A stretch of 64,000 nucleotides of DNA from Clostridiales bacterium (GTDB taxonomy: Bacteria > Bacillota > Clostridia > Oscillospirales > Oscillospiraceae), in assembly GCA_022775085.1 (NCBI GenBank), contig JALFJQ010000047.1, positions 36,646 to 100,645 of the forward strand, given 5' to 3'. Numbering within the stretch: the first letter of the stretch is position 1; the number at the start of each line of letters is the position of its first letter. The position numbers were made by a program, and so were the translations under genes. Shown piece by piece: positions 19,522 through 29,076 of this stretch. Under the pieces are notes generated by a model, which saw only the letters and a list, made by a program, of their open reading frames with translations, did no database searches and was not told the DNA's origin.

Positions 19522-20988
19522 ATGAATATTCCTGAAGTAAAGCTCGGCATCGTTGCCGTATCCCGTGACTGCTTCCCCATTGCGCTGTCACAGCAGCGCC
19601 GGAAGAACATCGTTGCCGCCTACGGCGACGGGCTGTATGAGTGCCCCATCACTGTGGAGAACGAGAAGGACGCGCTGGCGGCTCTTGCCGACCTGCGGGC
19701 CAACGGCGTCAACGCCCTGGTGGTGTTCCTGGGCAACTTTGGCCCGGAGACTCCCGAGACTCTGCTGTGCCAGAAGTTCCACGGTCCCGTCATGTATGTG
19801 GCGGCTGCCGAGGGTGACGGCGACCTGATCAACGGCCGGGGCGACGCCTACTGCGGTGTGCTGAACTGCTCTTATAATCTGGGTATGCGCCGCCTGAAGG
19901 CCTACATTCCCGAGTACCCCGTGGGCACCGCCGAGGAATGCGCCCAGATGATCCGGGAGTTTATCCCCATCGCCCGGGCTATCATCGGCGTCAAGAGTCT
20001 GAAGATCATCACCTTCGGCCCCCGCCCTCAGGACTTCTTCGCCTGCAACGCCCCCATCAAGGGCCTTTACGAGCTGGGCGTGGAGATCGAGGAAAACTCT
20101 GAGCTTGACCTGCTGGTGGCCTACAAGGCTCACGCCGGGGACAAGCGGATTCCTGAAGTCGTGGAAGATATGCAGAAGGAAATGGACGGCCAGATCTATC
20201 CCGACCTCTTAGAGCGCATGGCGCAGTTCGAGCTGACCCTGCTCGACTGGGCGGAGGCGCACAAGGGTGCCCGGAAGTACGTCGCCTTCGCCGACAAGTG
20301 CTGGCCCGCCTTCCCCGAGCAGTTTGGCTTTGAGCCTTGTTATGTCAACTCCCGTCTGGCTTCCCGGGGCATTCCCGTGGCCTGCGAGGTGGACATCTAC
20401 GGCGCTCTGTCTGAATACATCGGCGCCTGCCTGACTGGCGATGCCGTGACCCTGCTGGACATCAACAACTCCGTGCCCAAGTACATCTACGACGAGGACA
20501 TCGCCGGCAAGTTCTCCTACGACATCAAGGAGACCTTCATGGGCTTCCACTGCGGCAACACCCCCTCCTGCAAGATGTGCGGCGGCTGCGGCGTCAAGTA
20601 CCAGCTCATCCAGAACCGTCTGCTGGAAAACGGCGGCACCCCCGACTTCACCCGCGGCACCCTGGAAGGCGACATTGCTCCCGGCGAGATCACCTTCTAC
20701 CGGCTCCAGTGCGACAGTGAGGGCACTCTGCGCTCCTACATTGCGGAAGGTGAAGTGCTGCCCGTGGCTACCCGCTCCTTCGGCGGCATCGGCATCTTCG
20801 CTATCCCCGAAATGGGTCGGTTCTACCGCCATGTGCTGATTCAAAAGCGCTATCCCCACCACGGCGCGGTGGCTTTCGCCCACTGCGGCAAGGCCCTGTT
20901 CGAGGTGCTGAAGTACTTCGGCATTTCCGACATCGCCTACAACCAGCCCAAGAGCCTTCCCTACCCCACCGAGAACCCCTGGGGCTGA
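19522..20988 (+). CDS. L-fucose/L-arabinose isomerase-like protein
   Basis: 488 aa; EVDIYGALSEYIG, FHCGNTPSC, FGGIGIFAI motifs. Confidence 0.75.
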   Translation: MNIPEVKLGIVAVSRDCFPIALSQQRRKNIVAAYGDGLYECPITVENEKDALAALADLRANGVNALVVFLGNFGPETPETLLCQKFHGPVMYVAAAEGDGDLINGRGDAYCGVLNCSYNLGMRRLKAYIPEYPVGTAEECAQMIREFIPIARAIIGVKSLKIITFGPRPQDFFACNAPIKGLYELGVEIEENSELDLLVAYKAHAGDKRIPEVVEDMQKEMDGQIYPDLLERMAQFELTLLDWAEAHKGARKYVAFADKCWPAFPEQFGFEPCYVNSRLASRGIPVACEVDIYGALSEYIGACLTGDAVTLLDINNSVPKYIYDEDIAGKFSYDIKETFMGFHCGNTPSCKMCGGCGVKYQLIQNRLLENGGTPDFTRGTLEGDIAPGEITFYRLQCDSEGTLRSYIAEGEVLPVATRSFGGIGIFAIPEMGRFYRHVLIQKRYPHHGAVAFAHCGKALFEVLKYFGISDIAYNQPKSLPYPTENPWG

Positions 20989-21060
20989 AATCCGTATGTA
21001 TTTCCGCCGGGAAGCGTTGCTTTCCCGCGGAGATTCAAATAAAAACGTAAGAAAGAGGAA

Positions 21061-21915
21061 GTGATTGTTTTGACTCCGAGTGAAAAGAAACAGCTGCAGA
21101 TCACTGCCTGCAAGGTGCGCATGGGCATCATCGATGCCACCCATGGCGCCAAGGCCGGCCATCCCGGCGGCAGTCTGTCCGCAGCGGATATGTTTACCTA
21201 TCTGTACTTCAAGGAACTGAACATCGATCCCAAGAATCCCAAGTGGGAGAACCGGGACCGGTTCGTTCTGTCGAAGGGCCACACCGCCCCCGGCCTGTAC
21301 TCCGCGCTGGCAAACCGGGGCTTCTTCCCCGTGGAGGATCTGGTGACTCTGCGTCACATCGACTCCTACCTGCAGGGCCATCCCAACATGAACACCGTTC
21401 CCGGTGTGGATATGTCCACCGGCTCTCTGGGCCAGGGCATCTCCTGCGCCGCCGGTATGGCGCTGGGCCTGAAGCATCAGAATAATCCCGCCCGGGTCTA
21501 CACCCTGCTGGGTGACGGCGAAATCCAGGAGGGCCAGGTCTGGGAGGCCTGTATGCTGGCCGCCCACTACAAGCTGGACAACTTCTGTGTGATCGTTGAC
21601 AACAATGGTCTGCAGATCGACGGCAATGTTGCCGACGTTATGAGCCCCTATCCCATCGTGGACAAGCTGGAAGCCTTCGGCTTCAAGGTCTGCGCCATCG
21701 ACGGACATGACTTTGACCAGATTGAGGCCGCTATGAACACCGCCCGGGAAACCAAGGGCCAGCCCACCGCCATCGTCATGAAAACGGTGAAGGGCAAGGA
21801 TGTGTCCTTCATGGAGAACAACGCAGGCTGGCACGGCAAAGCTCCCAATGATGCCGAGCACGAGCAGGCCATTGGCGAGCTGAAGGCGATTCTGGCAGAA
21901 CTGGAGGGCAAGTGA
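21061..21915 (+). CDS. transketolase, N-terminal (TPP-binding) subunit
   Basis: GHPGGSLSAADM, RFVLSKGHTAPGLYSAL, GDGEIQEGQVWEA. Confidence 0.9.
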   Translation: MIVLTPSEKKQLQITACKVRMGIIDATHGAKAGHPGGSLSAADMFTYLYFKELNIDPKNPKWENRDRFVLSKGHTAPGLYSALANRGFFPVEDLVTLRHIDSYLQGHPNMNTVPGVDMSTGSLGQGISCAAGMALGLKHQNNPARVYTLLGDGEIQEGQVWEACMLAAHYKLDNFCVIVDNNGLQIDGNVADVMSPYPIVDKLEAFGFKVCAIDGHDFDQIEAAMNTARETKGQPTAIVMKTVKGKDVSFMENNAGWHGKAPNDAEHEQAIGELKAILAELEGK

Positions 21916-21916
21916 T

Positions 21917-22855
21917 ATGGCAGACGTAAAGAAGATCGCGACCCGTGACAGCTACGGCAACGCCCTGGCGGCTCTTGGCGCGGAGCATGAGAATCTGGTG
22001 GTGCTGGACGCCGACCTGGCAGGCGCTACCAAGACCGGTGTTTTCAAGAAGGCCTTCCCCGAGCGTCACTTCGACTGCGGCATCGCGGAAGCCAATATGA
22101 TCTGCGTGGCTGCCGGTATGGCTACCACAGGTCTTGTTCCCTTCGCCTCCTCCTTCGCTATGTTCGCCGCCGGACGTGCCTTTGAGCAGGTGCGCAACTC
22201 CATCGGCTACCCCCATCTGAACGTGAAGATCGGCGCTACCCACGGCGGCATCTCCGTGGGTGAGGACGGTGCCAGCCACCAGTGCTGCGAGGACTTCGCC
22301 CTGATGCGCTCCATCCCCGGCATGGTGGTCATGAGCCCCGCAGACGACGTGGAGGCCAAGGCCATGGTAAAGGCCGCTTATGAGTATGTCGGCCCCGTCT
22401 ATATGCGCTTCGGCCGGGCCGCTGTGCCCGTTGTCCACGGCGAGGACTTCACCTTCCAGATTGGCAAGGGAGAGATCCTGCGGGATGGTTCCGACGTGGC
22501 CATCATCGCCAACGGTCTGATGGTTTATGAAGCCATCGTGGCTGCCGAGGAGCTGGCCGCCAAGGGCATCAATGCTATGGTCATCAATATGGCCACCATC
22601 AAGCCTCTGGACGAGGAGCTGGTGCTGGCAGCGGCAAAGAAGTGCGGCAAGGTCATCACCTGTGAGGAGCACTCCGTCATCGGCGGTCTGGGCGAGGCTG
22701 TGTGCAGTCTGCTCAGTGAGAAGCTGCCCACCAAGGTTGCCCGCATCGGCGTCAACGACGAGTTCGGCCACTCCGGCCCTGCCGGCGCGCTGCTGAAGGC
22801 CTTCGGCCTGAGCGCGGAGCACATCGTGGAGACTGCGGTGGAGCTGTGCAAATAA
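21917..22855 (+). CDS. transketolase, C-terminal subunit
   Basis: LVVLDADLAGATKTGVF, THGGISVGEDGASHQ; adjacent to N-terminal subunit. Confidence 0.9.
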   Translation: MADVKKIATRDSYGNALAALGAEHENLVVLDADLAGATKTGVFKKAFPERHFDCGIAEANMICVAAGMATTGLVPFASSFAMFAAGRAFEQVRNSIGYPHLNVKIGATHGGISVGEDGASHQCCEDFALMRSIPGMVVMSPADDVEAKAMVKAAYEYVGPVYMRFGRAAVPVVHGEDFTFQIGKGEILRDGSDVAIIANGLMVYEAIVAAEELAAKGINAMVINMATIKPLDEELVLAAAKKCGKVITCEEHSVIGGLGEAVCSLLSEKLPTKVARIGVNDEFGHSGPAGALLKAFGLSAEHIVETAVELCK

Positions 22856-23023
22856 CCTAAGGCAACACCGCACAATGGGAGCAGCTGGCTTCGGCGGATC
22901 TTTTGCCAATCGTGCAGCATGAAAAATGGGAAATACATCCAGTATTCCCGCATTTTCCATACTTTCGCTTGGGTCAAAATCTCTCGCCGAATCTCCTTGC
23001 CCCATTACGCGGTGTTACCCTAA
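22856..23023. repeat. MITE-like element with ends TAAGGCAACACCGCACAATGGG / CCCCATTACGCGGTGTTACCCTAA
   Basis: Imperfect terminal inverted repeats read directly; related to 2812-2879. Confidence 0.65.
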
Positions 23024-23233
23024 ACAGTCCAAATATGTTTCAGCGCCCGGCTTTTTGCAAAAGCCGGGCGCTCAGCTATTATTGGACAGGAACCAGCAGT
23101 TTCGTGCCATCAGCAAAAAGAACATAGTCTGCCTGGTCAAGATTGATCGGTCAAGGAGTAAAAATCAGCAGATTCTCCAAAATCCCATGTATTTTGTCAA
23201 AACGGTCTGTGGGACAATTTAGCAAATTTTCCC

Positions 23234-23262
23234 TTTACTTTTCCGATATGATTGTGTAGAAT
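23234..23262 (+). promoter_or_regulatory. promoter of THF riboswitch/folate operon
   Basis: TTTACT-17 nt-TAGAAT just upstream of the aptamer. Confidence 0.5.
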
Positions 23263-23270
23263 GTAGAAGA

Positions 23271-23367
23271 ACAGAGTAGGAGACCCCGCGTTAAGTGCCA
23301 CCGGGACGGGGAGTTTGCCCGGAGGACGAAGGATTTTTCCACGATGGGATCACCGCACCCGCTGCCC
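23271..23367 (+). ncRNA. tetrahydrofolate (THF) riboswitch aptamer
   Basis: CCGCGTTAAGTGCCACCGGGACGGGGAGTTTGCCCGGAGGACGAAGG...GGGATCACCGCACCCGCTGC matches the THF riboswitch pattern; upstream of folE. Confidence 0.85.
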
Positions 23368-23472
23368 ATATAGGATACCCTCCTCTATGCCGCAACGATA
23401 CTCGGTCGGGCGAACGCTGCGGCTGCCCTTTTGTTGCCGCTTTTCCCTGCCGAATCATCGAAATCTGTCATA

Positions 23473-23508
23473 CACTCCCCAGCGCCCTGCGCGCCGGGGA
23501 GTGTTTTT
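23473..23508 (+). terminator. attenuator-type terminator between THF aptamer and folE
   Basis: CACTCCCC-AGCGCCCTGCGCGCC-GGGGAGTG then TTTTT. Confidence 0.7.
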
Positions 23509-23547
23509 GATTTCGTGCTCTGTAATAACAAAAAGGAGTGTATCAGT

Positions 23548-24105
23548 TTGATCGACAAGGAAAAAGTGGAGCAGGCAGTTAAACTGTTCCTGGAAGCCAT
23601 CGGTGAGGATCCCGCCCGGCCCGGTCTGGTGGAGACCCCCGACCGCATCGCCAGAATGTGCTCTGAACTGTTTGGCGGGCTGGAGCAAACGGCAGCGGAA
23701 CCGCTGACGAAGCGGTTTGCCGTAGATGCCAACAACCTGGTGATGGAAAAGGACATCACCTTCTATTCCGTCTGCGAGCACCATTTTCTGCCCTTCTACG
23801 GCAAGGTACATATCGCCTACCTGCCGGACGGTGAGGTGGTGGGCCTGAGCAAGCTGGCCCGGACAGTGGAGGTCTTTGCCCGCCGTCCCCAGCTACAGGA
23901 GCAGCTGACCCATCAGATCGCCTCCTCCATCATGGAGGAGCTTCAACCCCAGGGAGTCATGGTCATGATTGAGGCGGAGCATATGTGCATGACCATGCGG
24001 GGCATCAAAAAACCAGGCACCCAGACCGTCACCACAGCCATGCTGGGCTGCTTTGAAAGTGACGCCGCCCTGCAGAACCGATTCTTTCAGCTTCTGGGTA
24101 AATGA
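23548..24105 (+). CDS. folE: GTP cyclohydrolase I (TTG start)
   Basis: [31 protein letters not shown] before TTG at 23548. Confidence 0.92.
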   Translation: MIDKEKVEQAVKLFLEAIGEDPARPGLVETPDRIARMCSELFGGLEQTAAEPLTKRFAVDANNLVMEKDITFYSVCEHHFLPFYGKVHIAYLPDGEVVGLSKLARTVEVFARRPQLQEQLTHQIASSIMEELQPQGVMVMIEAEHMCMTMRGIKKPGTQTVTTAMLGCFESDAALQNRFFQLLGK

Positions 24106-24581
24106 TGGAAAGAGTCAATAAAATTCTGCGCCACCCGGTGTTTGCGGAGCATCTGGCACGGCTGGAAACCCTGGAACAGGCCCGGATTTTCTGCCGCCAC
24201 GGCTTGCCCCACCTGCTGGACGTTGCCCGGATGATGTGGATTTCCGCGCTGGAACAGCAGCTGCCCGTGACAAGGGACGCGGCCTATGCCGCGGCGCTGC
24301 TTCACGATATTGGACGTGTGGAGCAGATCGAGGAAGGAATCCCCCACCATCAGGCCAGCACGTCGCTGGCGGCCCAAATTCTGCCAGAGGCCGGATTTTC
24401 GGAAGCGGAAATTACGCAGATTCAAAACGCCATTGCCTGCCACCGGGCGGATGGCGGAGACAATATACTGGGACAACTGCTGTACTGGGCAGACAAAAAG
24501 AGCCGTGTCTGCCGGACGTGCCCGGCAAGAGGTGAATGCAGTTGGCCCGATGAAAAGAAAAATTTGGAAATTACCCGTTAA
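24102..24581 (+). CDS. HD domain protein in folate operon
   Basis: [13 protein letters not shown] motif; overlaps folE end. Confidence 0.8.
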   Translation: MMERVNKILRHPVFAEHLARLETLEQARIFCRHGLPHLLDVARMMWISALEQQLPVTRDAAYAAALLHDIGRVEQIEEGIPHHQASTSLAAQILPEAGFSEAEITQIQNAIACHRADGGDNILGQLLYWADKKSRVCRTCPARGECSWPDEKKNLEITR

Positions 24582-24593
24582 GGAGAATATTCT

Positions 24594-25406
24594 ATGAGAA
24601 TTGGCAATAAAGAGTTCCAGACTTCTGGAAAAACCTACATCATGGGCATCCTCAACGTGACCCCGGATTCCTTCTCCGACGGCGGCAAGTGGAATCAGAT
24701 GGATGCCGCCCTGCGCCATGTGGAGGATATGCTGGCGGAGGGCATGGACATTGTGGACATCGGCGGCGAATCCACCCGGCCCGGCTACACTCTGCTCCCG
24801 GATCAGCAGGAAATCGACCGGGTAGTGCCCATGATTGAGGCAGTGAAGGCCCGCTTTGACGTCCCCATCAGTCTGGACACCTACAAGAGCGCCGTGGCCA
24901 GGGCGGGCCTTGCCGCCGGTGCGGACTTGATTAACGACATCTGGGGTCTCAAATACGACTCCCAAATGGCCGGTGTCATTGCCGCCGCAGGCGTACCCAG
25001 CTGCCTGATGCACAACCGCAAAGCTCAGGATTACAAGGAATTCTTCCCGGATATGCTGGACGACCTGCGGGAGACCCTGTCGCTGGCCGATGCCGCCGGA
25101 ATTGCCCGGGACACCATCATTCTGGACCCCGGCGTGGGCTTTGCCAAGAGTCTGCAAAACAATCTGGAATGTGTGCGCCGTCTGCCGGAGCTGATTGCTG
25201 CCTTTGACCTGCCGGTGCTGCTGGGCACAAGCCGCAAGAGCATGATCGGTCTGACCCTGAATCTTCCCTCTGACCAGCGGGTGGAAGGCACCATCGCCAC
25301 CAGCGTCATGGCGGCCATGGCGGGCTGTATGTTCGTTCGGGTCCACGACGTGCAGGCCAACGCCCGGGCGGTAAAAATGACGGAGGCAATTTGCCATGGC
25401 GAATGA
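24594..25406 (+). CDS. folP: dihydropteroate synthase
   Basis: MGILNVTPDSFSDGGKW; VDIGGESTRPG. Confidence 0.95.
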   Translation: MRIGNKEFQTSGKTYIMGILNVTPDSFSDGGKWNQMDAALRHVEDMLAEGMDIVDIGGESTRPGYTLLPDQQEIDRVVPMIEAVKARFDVPISLDTYKSAVARAGLAAGADLINDIWGLKYDSQMAGVIAAAGVPSCLMHNRKAQDYKEFFPDMLDDLRETLSLADAAGIARDTIILDPGVGFAKSLQNNLECVRRLPELIAAFDLPVLLGTSRKSMIGLTLNLPSDQRVEGTIATSVMAAMAGCMFVRVHDVQANARAVKMTEAICHGE

Positions 25407-26226
25407 TCTGGATGAAATCCGTATCCGCGGACTGCGGATTTTCGCCCATCACGGGGTATTCCCGGAGGAGACCCGGCTGGGACAGATGTTTGTGGTCAAC
25501 GCCGCCCTGTACACCTCCACCCGGAAGGGCGGTCTGGCGGACAGCCTGGAGGACACCATCAGCTATGCCGACGTGTGCCTGTTTCTGACGGAGTATCTGC
25601 AAAGAAACACCTGGAAGCTTCTGGAAGCGGCGGTGGAACACACCTGCCGGGCGCTGCTATTGCGCTTTCCTCTGCTGCAAGCGGTGGAGCTGGAGCTGGA
25701 AAAGCCCAGTGCCCCCATCCCCCTGCCCTTTGACAGCGTTTCCGTCTGCATCAAGCGGGGCTGGCACCGCTGCTTTGTGGCCCTCGGCTCCAACATGGGC
25801 GACAAAAAGGGGTATCTTGACGGGGCTGTGGAAGCCCTGAAAGCCGACCCCTGCATCCGCTTGAAACAGGTCAGCACTTACCTCGTCACCGCCCCCTACG
25901 GCGGCGTGGAGCAGGACGATTTTCTCAACGGCGCGGTGGAACTGGAAACCCTGTACGCTCCCGAGGAGCTGCTGGATGTCCTGCACACCATCGAGCAGGC
26001 GGCAAAGCGGGAACGGCTGGTGCACTGGGGCCCCCGGACGCTGGATCTGGACATTCTGTTCTACGACGATCTTGTGCAGGATGATCCCGCCCTCACTCTG
26101 CCTCACCCGGATATGCACAACCGGGACTTTGTGCTCAGGCCCATGGCAGAGCTGGCGCCCCATTTTGTGCATCCGCTGCTCCGCCGGACCATGGCGCAGC
26201 TGCTGGACGCACTGCCACGGAGATGA
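25396..26226 (+). CDS. folBK: bifunctional dihydroneopterin aldolase / HPPK (FolB-FolK fusion)
   Basis: N-term RIRGLRIFAHHGVFPEE (FolB); C-term VALGSNMGDKKGYLDGAV...WGPRTLDLDILFYDD (FolK). Confidence 0.9.
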   Translation: MANDLDEIRIRGLRIFAHHGVFPEETRLGQMFVVNAALYTSTRKGGLADSLEDTISYADVCLFLTEYLQRNTWKLLEAAVEHTCRALLLRFPLLQAVELELEKPSAPIPLPFDSVSVCIKRGWHRCFVALGSNMGDKKGYLDGAVEALKADPCIRLKQVSTYLVTAPYGGVEQDDFLNGAVELETLYAPEELLDVLHTIEQAAKRERLVHWGPRTLDLDILFYDDLVQDDPALTLPHPDMHNRDFVLRPMAELAPHFVHPLLRRTMAQLLDALPRR

Positions 26227-26331
26227 CGCCATGGGCTGTGTCTGCCCGATAAAACCCATTTTTTATCATGTACTCGTCCGGGAACCATGCTTTCGCTTTT
26301 TGACGGCATAGTTCCTTTGACAGACTGTTTT

Positions 26332-26364
26332 AACGCCTGCACAGCTTTGTCCGCGCAGGCGTTT
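26332..26364 (+). terminator. rho-independent terminator after folBK
   Basis: AACGCCTGC...GCAGGCGTTTT. Confidence 0.6.
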
Positions 26365-26383
26365 TCTATGCGTTTGCTTTGAT

Positions 26384-27160
26384 TCAAGGGGTATCATACC
26401 GCCCGCCCAGCAGCCAGTAATGCCAGACACCAGCCACCTCCCGCATGAAGTGGTTGATCTTCTGGGTAACCCGGCTGGTCTTGGCCGGCACGCCAACAAA
26501 TTCCACGCCGCAGGCTTTGGTAAACAGGCTGGCCCGGTACAGGTGGTATTCGCTGGAAAGCACACCGATTTTCTCTGGGCGCTTTCCTGTTCTCTTTTCG
26601 ATCAGATCCAGGGAAAAATGGAGGTTTTCCCAAGTGGAGGTGGCCTGATCCTCGATCCAGATCCGATCCGGATCAATACCGAGCTTCGTCAGTTCCTCAT
26701 ACATGGAAGCCGCCTCCGGAATCGGTTCGTCCTCCCCCTGTCCGCCGGAGACGACGGCGATCACCTCCGGATTGGCTTTCAGATAGTCATAAGCCCCGTA
26801 GATCCGGTCCCACAGGGATGCCGACGGGCCGGTGACCCGAACCTTGGCCCCCAGCACCACCACATAATCCACCGTCTCAGAGGGACTGCCGAAGCTGGCT
26901 TTGATGATGATGCCCTCGGTAATTATGACCACAGCGGTGCCGATAGCAAGGCAGACGGTAAATACCTGGCGGATAAGCGGAATTGCCCCCGGGAAATGGG
27001 GCAGCAGCATCCCGGTGACCTCATAAAACGCGATGACCCCCGCCAGGCACACGCAGACCAGCGCGGAAAAGCTGTAGCCCCACAGGACGAAGCGCAGAAA
27101 AAAAGCCGCCGCGCACAGCGCCCCGATGATCAGCCACGGCAGCAGATGAATGTGTTTCAT
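26384..27160 (-). CDS. YdcF/SanA family (DUF218) membrane protein
   Basis: VVLGAKVRVTGPSASLWDRI; GGQGEDEPIPEA; four N-terminal TM segments. Confidence 0.8.
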   Translation of the reverse strand: MKHIHLLPWLIIGALCAAAFFLRFVLWGYSFSALVCVCLAGVIAFYEVTGMLLPHFPGAIPLIRQVFTVCLAIGTAVVIITEGIIIKASFGSPSETVDYVVVLGAKVRVTGPSASLWDRIYGAYDYLKANPEVIAVVSGGQGEDEPIPEAASMYEELTKLGIDPDRIWIEDQATSTWENLHFSLDLIEKRTGKRPEKIGVLSSEYHLYRASLFTKACGVEFVGVPAKTSRVTQKINHFMREVAGVWHYWLLGGRYDTP

Positions 27161-27218
27161 AGGTTTTCTCCAAATTGCAGCATAATGTGAATATGGCTCC
27201 CTTTGAGGGGAGCCTTTT

Positions 27219-27443
27219 TCAGATTGGCGTAAACACGAACTTCTGTATCAGACCGTCCACCACCGCGTGGACGGTCAGTGCGCCGTTCGACCCTTCTTCC
27301 GCGGTCAGCTCCACATCCTTGCCCTTGAGCCGGCCCCGCAGGTATTCCACCGGGTCGTCGCACTCCACTTCCTCAAAGAAAATGTCCCGCATCTGGTTGT
27401 TGCGGCAGAGATTCTTGATCTCATGTACCAGTTCGTATTCCAT
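27219..27443 (-). CDS. small hypothetical protein (74 aa)
   Basis: ORF abuts next gene start with consistent spacing. Confidence 0.55.
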   Translation of the reverse strand: MEYELVHEIKNLCRNNQMRDIFFEEVECDDPVEYLRGRLKGKDVELTAEEGSNGALTVHAVVDGLIQKFVFTPI

Positions 27444-28138
27444 TACAGTTCCTCCAAAAGTGCTTCCAGCTGATACAGCCCCTCAATTTCGTGATCCGGG
27501 CGAATCTCCCCGCAAGGCTTATGCTCCGGGTTGACCCAGACGGTTGTGAGGCCCGCGTTGATGCCGCCTTTGATGTCCGAGGTCAGGCTGTCGCCCACCA
27601 TCAGGGCCTTTTCCGGGATAAAACCGGAAATCCGCTCAAAACAGCGATCAAAATATGCTTTGTCCGGTTTATTGTATCCGATTTCCTGAGAAATGAACAC
27701 CTGCTCAAAGTAAGGATACAGCCCCGCGCTGGTCAGGCGCCCATGCTGGACAACGGCAGTGCCGTTGCTCACCAGAAACAGGCGGTAGTTTTCATGAAGC
27801 CGCTTTACCGCCTCCTCCGCGCCGGGCAGGAAGTAGTGGCCGATGGAGAGATTATGCTCGTAGCTTTTCGCGCAGGCGGCAGGCTCTACATCGATTCCCA
27901 GCTCCTGAAACAGCGCCCCAAACCTGTTCACCAGAACTTCCGCCCGGGTCATAATCCCCAGTTCCAGCTGCTCCCAATGCCATTTGTTGATCTGGTGGTA
28001 GCGGTTCAGCACTTCCTCTGTCGGCTCCACGCCGAACTGACGGATGGTCTTGCTCAGAGCGATCCGCTCGGCCTTGTGAAAATCCAGAATGGTGTCGTCC
28101 AGGTCTAACAGCAGAAATTCGATCATTTTTCTCTCCAT
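27443..28138 (-). CDS. HAD hydrolase, YjjG family
   Basis: LLLDLDDTILDFHKAE, GDSLTSDIKGGINAGLTTVWVN. Confidence 0.85.
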   Translation of the reverse strand: MERKMIEFLLLDLDDTILDFHKAERIALSKTIRQFGVEPTEEVLNRYHQINKWHWEQLELGIMTRAEVLVNRFGALFQELGIDVEPAACAKSYEHNLSIGHYFLPGAEEAVKRLHENYRLFLVSNGTAVVQHGRLTSAGLYPYFEQVFISQEIGYNKPDKAYFDRCFERISGFIPEKALMVGDSLTSDIKGGINAGLTTVWVNPEHKPCGEIRPDHEIEGLYQLEALLEEL

Positions 28139-28989
28139 CTCACGATCTCATTGGCAATTTTCGCAAATTCGGGAATGCCGAGGGTCTCGCCCCGGACATT
28201 GGCGTCAAAGCCCGCCTGTTCGATGACCCACGCCGCGCCGGACTTGCCCAGCTCAAGAAAGCCCGAGGCAAGGCCGTTGGAAAGCTTCTTGCGCCGCATG
28301 GCGAAGCTGGCCCGGACGGTGCGGAAGAAGATGTCCTCGTCCAGAATATCCCAATTCCGACTTTTCCGTACCTTCAGTTGGATCACCGCTGAGGTGACCT
28401 TGGGCTGGGGCAGGAAGCAGTGGGCGGGCACGTCGAACAGCAGCTCCGGCTCCGCGTAATACTGGCAGAACACGGTAAAGGCGCTGTAATCCGGGCTGCC
28501 GGGAGCGGCGGCGATGCGCTGGGCCACCTCCTTCTGCACCATGACAGTGACGGACTCGAAGCAATCCGCTTCCAGCAGAGCCGTCAGGATAGGAGAAGTG
28601 ATATAGTACGGGAGGTTCGCGCAGGCCATGGGCCGCAGCTCCTGGAACTCCCCCTTCACCAGAGCCGGCAGGTCCAGCCGCAGCACGTCGTTCCAGATGA
28701 TTTCCAGATTGTCAAATTCTCCCACGGTGATGTCGAGGATGGGCTCCAGCCGCTCGTCCAGCTCCACGGCACAGACCTTTTTCGCCCGCAGGCACAGCTG
28801 CTGGGTCAGACTGCCGATGCCGGGGCCGATTTCCAGCACACCGGCTGTTTCATCCACCCCCGCCTGTTCGGCAATGGACTGGGGCACCCAGGGGGCAATG
28901 AGGAAATTCTGGCCCTTGGCCTTGGAAAAGTGGAAGCCATGCTCGGCAAGCAAAGGCTTCATCACCTGAATATCGCATACGTTTACCAT
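28123..28989 (-). CDS. rsmA: 16S rRNA (adenine1518/1519-N6) dimethyltransferase
   Basis: KAKGQNFLIAPWVPQSIAEQAGV...VLEIGPGIGSLTQQL, ANLPYYITSPI. Confidence 0.9.
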   Translation of the reverse strand: MVNVCDIQVMKPLLAEHGFHFSKAKGQNFLIAPWVPQSIAEQAGVDETAGVLEIGPGIGSLTQQLCLRAKKVCAVELDERLEPILDITVGEFDNLEIIWNDVLRLDLPALVKGEFQELRPMACANLPYYITSPILTALLEADCFESVTVMVQKEVAQRIAAAPGSPDYSAFTVFCQYYAEPELLFDVPAHCFLPQPKVTSAVIQLKVRKSRNWDILDEDIFFRTVRASFAMRRKKLSNGLASGFLELGKSGAAWVIEQAGFDANVRGETLGIPEFAKIANEIVRWREK

Positions 28990-29076
28990 TGCAGAAACCG
29001 CCTTTCTGACCGCTATCATACCAGAAAAAAGGCGGTTTTGCAATGGGAAAATGCCTTCCCCGGAGGGGAAGGCTTT

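Noticed and set aside
20209-21861. 550-aa minus-strand ORF opposite the isomerase/transketolase genes
   Set aside because: Antisense shadow spanning two real genes
25396-26226. FolB-FolK fusion as a novel fusion
   Set aside because: This bifunctional fusion is already common in bacteria
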